NCBI GenBank assembly: GCA_938046495.1
Contig: CALIXG010000002.1
Coordinates: forward strand, 1-10,121
Length of the DNA: 10,121 nt
Direction of reading: 5' to 3'
DNA from: an uncultured Candidatus Saccharibacteria bacterium
GTDB taxonomy: Bacteria > Patescibacteriota > Saccharimonadia > Saccharimonadales > Saccharimonadaceae
Part shown: positions 6,511 through 10,121 of the stretch, in pieces
How the letters are laid out: every line of letters starts with the position of its first letter
Numbering within the stretch: position 1 is the first letter of the stretch
Made by a program: the position numbers and the translations under genes
The notes under the pieces: model-generated
What the model was told of the DNA's origin: nothing
Database searches by the model: none
What the model saw: the letters and a program-made list of their open reading frames with translations, nothing else

Positions 6511-6542
6511 CTAGGAAGCGTACAGCGCATTTTTGAAAATTT

Positions 6543-6620
6543 GGTGGGTGTAGCTCAGTTGGTTAGAGCGTCTGATTGTGGTCCAGAAGGTCGTCGGTTC
6601 AATTCCGATCACCCACCCCA
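6543..6620 (+). tRNA. tRNA-His (GTG anticodon)
   Basis: A full cloverleaf is visible. The 7-bp acceptor stem GTGGGTG/CACCCAC is preceded by the His-specific extra G at position -1, opposite discriminator C73. The D arm is GCTC/GAGC. The anticodon loop TTGTGGT carries GTG. The variable loop has five bases, the T arm is GTCGG/CCGAT with loop TTCAATT, and CCA is encoded. The anticodon stem TCTGA/CCAGA has an A-C mismatch at its loop-closing pair (31-39). It is three bases upstream of tRNA-Gly and shares its promoter. Confidence 0.95.
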
Positions 6621-6623
6621 TTA

Positions 6624-6698
6624 GCGAGTGTAGTACAGCGGTTAGTATACAAGTTTTCCAAACTTGGGATGAGAGTTCGATTCTCTCCACTCGCACCA
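6624..6698 (+). tRNA. tRNA-Gly (TCC anticodon)
   Basis: The acceptor stem GCGAGTG/CACTCGC is perfect, with discriminator A and encoded CCA. The D arm is GTAC/GTAT, the anticodon stem CAAGT/ACTTG encloses TTTCCAA with anticodon TCC, and the T arm GAGAG/CTCTC has the standard TTCGATT loop. It would read GGA and other Gly codons by wobble. Its 3' end, ACTCGCACCAG, reappears unchanged 83 bases downstream inside a structured repeat. Confidence 0.95.
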
Positions 6699-6709
6699 GA
6701 ACAAAAAAG

Positions 6710-6736
6710 AAAGAACGGTTACGTTCTTTATTTTTT
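6710..6736 (+). terminator. Intrinsic terminator of the tRNA-His/tRNA-Gly transcript
   Basis: AAAGAACG and CGTTCTTT pair around a GTTA loop and are followed by A and six T. It lies 12 bases after the tRNA-Gly CCA end and is the first of three successive terminator hairpins. Confidence 0.85.
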
Positions 6737-6739
6737 GGT

Positions 6740-6790
6740 CGCCTGTACGAGAAAATTTGCGAAGCAAAGTTACTCGCACCAGGTTATAAA
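6740..6790 (+). repeat. Structured repeat, copy 1 (tRNA-minihelix-like)
   Basis: This 51-base unit aligns without gaps to 6824-6874. It can fold as outer stem CGAG/CTCG (6748-6751 with 6773-6776) and inner hairpin TTTGC-GAA-GCAAA (6756-6768), ending in an unpaired CACCA (6777-6781). Its segment ACTCGCACCAG is identical to the 3' end of the adjacent tRNA-Gly. A GTTATAAA block and a terminator hairpin follow. It may be a partial tRNA-Gly duplicate, an attachment-site remnant or a small RNA element. No coding capacity is evident. Confidence 0.7.
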
Positions 6791-6793
6791 AAG

Positions 6794-6818
6794 AAGAGCA
6801 TTTGTGCTCTTATTTTTT
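6794..6818 (+). terminator. Second terminator hairpin of the array
   Basis: AAGAGCA and TGCTCTT pair around TTTG and are followed by A and six T. The stem sequence differs from the first terminator while the architecture and spacing from the preceding CACCA are kept, as expected if the whole unit was duplicated and then diverged under selection for structure. Confidence 0.75.
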
Positions 6819-6823
6819 ATGAC

Positions 6824-6874
6824 CGCCCGTATGAGAAAGACCACGTAGTGGGATTACTTACATCAAGTTATAAA
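6824..6874 (+). repeat. Structured repeat, copy 2
   Basis: Gap-free counterpart of 6740-6790, offset by 84 bases. The outer stem is TGAG/CTTA (6832-6835 with 6857-6860) and the inner hairpin CCAC-GTA-GTGG (6841-6851), followed by CATCA and GTTATAAA. Most differences from copy 1 fall in the stems and preserve pairing. The perfect inverted repeat at 6872-6904 follows directly. Confidence 0.7.
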
Positions 6875-6904
6875 GAAAAAGAGGTCTTTGATCTCTTTTT
6901 CTTT
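6872..6904. terminator. Bidirectional terminator shared by the array and the tail-anchored gene
   Basis: AAAGAAAAAGAG and CTCTTTTTCTTT form a perfect 12-bp inverted repeat around a 9-base loop. On the plus strand it is the third terminator of the tRNA-linked array. On the minus strand it overlaps the stop codon of the 559-aa gene by two bases and would end that transcript. Confidence 0.75.
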
Positions 6905-8582
6905 ATTGGAAGAAGGCGAAATAGACGATGGCGCCGACCAGTGCTCCGAAGATACTCATGGCGATAAGCGCAAAAACTAATGAAAGATTGGTCTTACGCA
7001 TAGAAGGATCGTCAATAATGACAGCCTGCTGCTTGGCCTTGGCCTTTTCAGATTTATTTTTTGCATAAATAGTTTTGCGAGAATTATTTTCCTCTTCGAA
7101 AGTGTAATCCTTAATTTTAGAGCCCGGACCAAGTAGTTCGGAAGTAAAATCAGAGGAGATGAAATTCTCTTGTCCGTTAGCGAGTGGACGCTTTTGCACC
7201 TTATCAGTATTGATGAATGGGCTGCGGCCACCAAGGATGTAGTTGGAATTATTATTCGCAATGTCAGACTCAGCATAAAGCGAAGTGGATTTTGGCTTTT
7301 CGCTATCCGAGAAAGAATATGCTGAACGAGCTGGAGCGACCGTAGCTATAGGCTCATATTGATCATTCTGGTCAACCGAAGCAAAGGCAGAGTCAATAGA
7401 ATCTGGCGTGAGTGCGCTTCCCTGGTTTTTTGGCAAAGTAGAAATAGTATTTGAACGGCCGGCGGTCGGATAATACATGGTAGCTGATGGATTACCAGAG
7501 GTAGATGCCGAACTTTTACCGTGGAGTTGCTGATTATCAACAGAGTCAAAGAGCGCCTCGAGATCCTCGATTTCATCATAATTATCATAGTTTTGCAAGG
7601 CATCACGTACACTTGAAGAAACCAGGGTAGTTGGAACTGGAGCTTTAGCTGGGTAAGTCTGTTGAGATTCGGAATTTATTTCAGACTCAACTTTTTTAGC
7701 TGGACGAATGCGACCAAAAAGTGTGCGGCTTGGACTGGCGGTAATCTGAATACGAGAAACCGGCGAAGGCGCCTTAAATTTGGAAGCGACAGAAGCGGCG
7801 GAGGTAGCAGAATTAACAGCAGTAATAGCGGAACCCGCAAAAGAATTTGCAGCATTAGTAACCGAAATTGACCCAGCGGAAGCGGCGTTAGTAACTGAAA
7901 TTGCGGTAGGTGCAGGCTTCATCTTCGGAGCCAAGCTAGCACTGCCTACCGGAATTCGGCCGGTAGCACGTGGTAATTCACCAACCTTACGCTTGGCTAA
8001 TTCTTCCTTGGCGCGTTGTTTTTCTAACTCGTAGCGTCTCTGTTTGGCCTGGTTTTCACGTTCAATAGCCTGGCGTCGTAAAAGAGCTTCTTGTTCAGCC
8101 TGTTTTTTAGCGATAGCCTGCTGTTTTTCTTCGATTTCACGCTGTAATCTAAGTTCACGATTACGCAAAGATTCTTCGGCCTGAGAGCGAGCTAATTCCT
8201 GCTTCGCGGCCTCAATGCGGCGACGATTATAGTCCATGGTTTGATTTTGGAGTTCAATCTGGCGCTGAATTTCCTCACGACGTTCGCGCTCTTTTTTTGC
8301 CTGTTTTTTGCGCTCTAATTCACGTTCGGAAAGCGAATAAGTGTAAGCCGAAGTAAGCGTGCGAGTACGAGAGGGGCTAGCGATAGCGGAATTCGTAGCG
8401 GCAAAGGCAGAAGTACGATTGTTGGCACCGGAGGCACCGGCGAAAGCATTACGACCATTAAGACTGGTGGCTCCAGAATTCGTGGCAGAAGAAATAGTGC
8501 CAGCAGTTTTGCGGACAGGAGAAAAATCCATCATGCGACCTTTGACAGTGGTATTTTGGGTGTTCTTTCCTTGCATATTCAT
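6903..8582 (-). CDS. Coiled-coil protein with C-terminal membrane tail anchor, 559 aa
   Basis: Not recognised. Residues 1-80 are low-complexity Ser/Ala/Asn/Thr. Residues ~84-200 form a long, highly charged coiled coil (RELERKKQAKKERERREEIQ onwards) rich in Arg, Glu and Gln. Residues ~200-525 are Ala/Ser/Pro/Asn-rich and probably disordered, with a short tandem SVTNAASAGSISVTNAA and one acidic motif (YDEIEDLEALFDSVD). A basic stretch (KNKSEKAKAKQQ) precedes a single span at ~533-556 ending in FAFFQ. With no signal peptide, the bulk should lie in the cytoplasm, tethered to the membrane by its tail. That suggests a cytoskeletal, division or cell-pole scaffold, but no family motif supports this. 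The start is fixed by a TATAAT box 5 bases before the ATG; a second ATG two codons later is possible. It lies 24 bases after tpiA. Confidence 0.88.
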   Translation of the reverse strand: MNMQGKNTQNTTVKGRMMDFSPVRKTAGTISSATNSGATSLNGRNAFAGASGANNRTSAFAATNSAIASPSRTRTLTSAYTYSLSERELERKKQAKKERERREEIQRQIELQNQTMDYNRRRIEAAKQELARSQAEESLRNRELRLQREIEEKQQAIAKKQAEQEALLRRQAIERENQAKQRRYELEKQRAKEELAKRKVGELPRATGRIPVGSASLAPKMKPAPTAISVTNAASAGSISVTNAANSFAGSAITAVNSATSAASVASKFKAPSPVSRIQITASPSRTLFGRIRPAKKVESEINSESQQTYPAKAPVPTTLVSSSVRDALQNYDNYDEIEDLEALFDSVDNQQLHGKSSASTSGNPSATMYYPTAGRSNTISTLPKNQGSALTPDSIDSAFASVDQNDQYEPIATVAPARSAYSFSDSEKPKSTSLYAESDIANNNSNYILGGRSPFINTDKVQKRPLANGQENFISSDFTSELLGPGSKIKDYTFEEENNSRKTIYAKNKSEKAKAKQQAVIIDDPSMRKTNLSLVFALIAMSIFGALVGAIVYFAFFQ

Positions 8583-8587
8583 GTTTA

Positions 8588-8593
8588 ATTATA
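8588..8593 (-). promoter_or_regulatory. -10 box of a leaderless promoter for the 559-aa gene
   Basis: TATAAT on the minus strand ends 5 bases before the ATG at 8582, within the 24-base gap after the tpiA stop. No ribosome site can fit, so either the mRNA is leaderless or the gene is read through from tpiA. The TGn extension seen at the other promoters is missing here. Confidence 0.5.
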
Positions 8594-8606
8594 CTCGATT
8601 TTTTGA

Positions 8607-9383
8607 TTATTCACGAACCTTTTTTGCGGTCTCAATAATACTAACAAACGACTCAGAAACTAAACCTGCACTGCCAATAAGTAGACCATTTACGCCTGGC
8701 ACAGTGAGGTAGGCACCGGCATTATTCGGATTGACACTGCCACCAAAAAGTACGGGAATTTCAGCGACGGTTTCTTCCCCATAAATAGAGGTGAGTTGGT
8801 CGCGGATAATCTTCACGGCGTCAGCGATTTCATCTGGACTGGCGATATGTGCGGCCTTGGTACTAGAGATAGCCCAAACTGGTTCATAGGCGATAATACA
8901 TTTTTTAATATCGTCACTATCGATTTCGGAAAGACCACCAAAAATTTCATCACGCAAGACATCGATAGTTTCACCAAAATTACGTTGACTTTCAGTCTCA
9001 CCAACACAAAGAATTGGAGTAACGCCATTACGAATCGCAGCGGCGACCTTCTGAGAGATTTCACGGTTAGTTTCACCAAAAACAAAGCGGCGCTCGGAAT
9101 GACCGATGATAGCGTAAGAAACTAAACCGCGGAGCTGAGCGATAGAAACCTCACCAGTATAGGCACCAAAATCACGGTAATAAAAATTCTGAGCAGCAAG
9201 CTTAATCTTAGACTTGTTACGTTCAAGTTGAAGTGAAAGGCTAGAGAGCGAAGTAAAACTTGGAGCAATCACAATTTCAAGGCCACGACTAGGTTTGATT
9301 TTTTTAAGTAATTTCTGCAAAAAGATAGAAGACTCACCGATGGTCAGATTCATCTTCCAGTTGCCCACAATATATGTTTTCAT
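8607..9383 (-). CDS. tpiA: Triosephosphate isomerase, 258 aa
   Basis: Interconverts dihydroxyacetone phosphate and glyceraldehyde 3-phosphate in glycolysis, in the cytoplasm as a TIM-barrel dimer. Full length for the family. Visible signatures are GNWKMN (residues 7-12, with Asn8 and catalytic Lys10), GHSERR (94-99, catalytic His95), AYEPVWA (165-171, catalytic Glu167) and the phosphate-binding GGSVNPNNA (214-222) and GLLIGSA. The oddity is the mobile lid (loop 6). After PVWAI, most enzymes have GTGK, but here it is SSTK, so both glycines are replaced. All catalytic residues remain, so activity is expected. The start has no ribosome site; a TGCTATAAT box ends 6 bases upstream, implying a leaderless mRNA. 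It is divergent from a sugar-phosphate enzyme gene and is followed after 24 bases by the 559-aa gene. Confidence 0.97.
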   Translation of the reverse strand: MKTYIVGNWKMNLTIGESSIFLQKLLKKIKPSRGLEIVIAPSFTSLSSLSLQLERNKSKIKLAAQNFYYRDFGAYTGEVSIAQLRGLVSYAIIGHSERRFVFGETNREISQKVAAAIRNGVTPILCVGETESQRNFGETIDVLRDEIFGGLSEIDSDDIKKCIIAYEPVWAISSTKAAHIASPDEIADAVKIIRDQLTSIYGEETVAEIPVLFGGSVNPNNAGAYLTVPGVNGLLIGSAGLVSESFVSIIETAKKVRE

Positions 9384-9389
9384 AATCTT

Positions 9390-9398
9390 ATTATAGCA
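9390..9398 (-). promoter_or_regulatory. Extended -10 promoter of tpiA, leaderless type
   Basis: TGCTATAAT on the minus strand ends 6 bases before the tpiA ATG. Transcription would begin at about the start codon. No convincing -35 box is seen. Confidence 0.65.
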
Positions 9399-9439
9399 TA
9401 ATCAGTTTGAGAATTTTAACCACAAAAAGTGAGCGTTTT

Positions 9440-9448
9440 TGCTATAAT
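9440..9448 (+). promoter_or_regulatory. Extended -10 promoter of the HAD-enzyme gene
   Basis: TGCTATAAT, identical to the tpiA element and pointing the opposite way, about 42 bases from it. The predicted start near 9455 leaves a leader of about 26 bases containing AGAGAGGA (9467-9474), so unlike tpiA this mRNA has a ribosome site. Confidence 0.65.
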
Positions 9449-9480
9449 AAGCAAAAGAAATACCGCAGAGAGGAATAGAG

Positions 9481-10121
9481 ATGAAGAAAGTATTATCCTT
9501 TGATATTGACCAAACCTTAAATATTGCCAAAACCCCAATTCCCGATGAAATGGCTTTATTACTTAGTGAATGTTTGAATGAATTTGAAATTTGTCCAATT
9601 TCGGGTCAGAAATTTGAGCAATTTTTAATTCAAATCGTGAATCGCCTAGTTGAAGTCGCCGACGTTACGCCAGCGCAACTGGCGCATCTTCATCTTTTTG
9701 TAGCGCAAGGTACACAGTATTATCGCTACCAGCCAACCGCGAATGGGAATGATGGATCAGTCTATAATGAGAAGAACTGGGAACAGGTTTATAATTATCC
9801 TTTAACCGAAGAAGAAGTGGCAAAAATTACCGAAGCACTAGAAAGTTCGGCCAAAGAAGTGGGGTATTGGGAAGAAGACAAGCTTCAACCTGGCGATGAA
9901 ATTATCGAAAATCGTTTGTCGCAAGTAACTTTCTCGGCACTTGGGCAAAAGGCGGGTACGGAGGCGAAATACGCCTGGGATCCAGACTGCAAGAAACGTA
10001 ATTTGATTGCTAAGCTCGCCAAGGAAAAAGTACCAGACTTCTCTTTCGAAGTGGCAGGAACCACTAGTATCAACGCCTTCTGCGACGGTTTAAACAAATC
10101 ATTCGGCATGAATCACCTGAT
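9481..10121 (+). CDS. HAD-superfamily phosphomannomutase-like phosphatase or mutase (3' end outside the window)
   Basis: 213 codons are visible. HAD motif I is FDIDQTL (residues 7-13, nucleophile Asp8 and Asp10). A Ser-Gly pair at 41-42 fits motif II. The stretch IENRLSQVTFSALGQ (141-155) and the block EVAGTTSINAFCDGLNKSF (190-208) parallel the cap and core of eukaryotic-type phosphomannomutase (HAD-IIB), with Lys206 as the motif III lysine. From memory of human PMM2, its Arg123 is kept (Arg145 here), while the positions of Arg134 and Arg141 appear as Gln and Lys, so substrate preference may differ and a phosphatase role is possible. Motif IV would lie beyond the edge or very near it. A role in mannose or other sugar-phosphate metabolism for surface glycans is plausible. 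Start set by AGAGAGGA. Confidence 0.88.
   Translation, partial: MKKVLSFDIDQTLNIAKTPIPDEMALLLSECLNEFEICPISGQKFEQFLIQIVNRLVEVADVTPAQLAHLHLFVAQGTQYYRYQPTANGNDGSVYNEKNWEQVYNYPLTEEEVAKITEALESSAKEVGYWEEDKLQPGDEIIENRLSQVTFSALGQKAGTEAKYAWDPDCKKRNLIAKLAKEKVPDFSFEVAGTTSINAFCDGLNKSFGMNHL

Noticed and set aside
6740-6904. CRISPR-like array.
   Set aside because: Only two or three units, no invariant repeat with variable spacers; the variation is in paired stems and terminators.
6576-6967. Two overlapping plus-strand open frames of 90 and 129 codons, and a 61-codon minus-strand frame at 6511-6696.
   Set aside because: They read through tRNA-His, tRNA-Gly and the terminators and are explained by those RNA genes.

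Overview
The window is AT-rich bacterial DNA with compact gene spacing, two tRNA genes, and TGA used as an ordinary stop codon (for example at 4193-4195 and at the end of the gene at 6454). Promoters have the form TGnTATAAT, often only 5-8 bases from the start codon. The surface protein's mature N-terminal part (YVVRLYVHNNNP), an MPKTG sorting signal, several single-span or tail-anchored proteins of unknown function, and a phosphomannomutase-like HAD enzyme together suggest Candidatus Saccharibacteria (TM7) or a near relative in the Patescibacteria/CPR. This placement rests on motif recognition and gene style, not on a marker-gene search.

Layout: (1) 1-986, minus strand: a one-span membrane protein read from a probably leaderless promoter, followed 2 bases later by the start of a secreted protein that leaves the window. 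(2) 987-1315: that promoter, a symmetric intrinsic terminator and a strongly folding stretch that could be a structured RNA. (3) 1316-2635, minus: a DUF11-type cell-surface protein with signal peptide and C-terminal sortase signal. (4) 2863-5530, minus: a tight three-gene operon of unknown envelope proteins (multispan plus coiled coil plus acidic tail; small two-span protein; one-span protein with a large exported domain and a long disordered tail). It is driven by a consensus sigma-70 promoter flanked by an inverted repeat and has a long foldable leader. (5) 5903-6454, plus: a Gly/Arg/Tyr-rich low-complexity protein with five evenly spaced GYG motifs. (6) 6543-6698, plus: tRNA-His and tRNA-Gly with encoded CCA, followed by an unusual array of about 84-base units. 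The array joins the tRNA-Gly 3' end, two small hairpin elements with compensatory base changes, and three terminator hairpins. (7) 6903-8582, minus: a coiled-coil, tail-anchored protein. (8) 8607-9383, minus: triosephosphate isomerase. (9) 9481 to the right edge, plus: a HAD/phosphomannomutase-like enzyme, divergent from tpiA.

Only tpiA, the tRNAs, the HAD enzyme and the DUF11 surface protein have assignable roles. The rest are mainly envelope-associated proteins without recognisable catalytic domains. The most unexpected signals are the tRNA-Gly-linked structured repeat array (6687-6904), the unknown envelope operon with its regulated-looking leader (2863-5744), the GYG-repeat protein, and the folded intergenic segment at 1145-1291.
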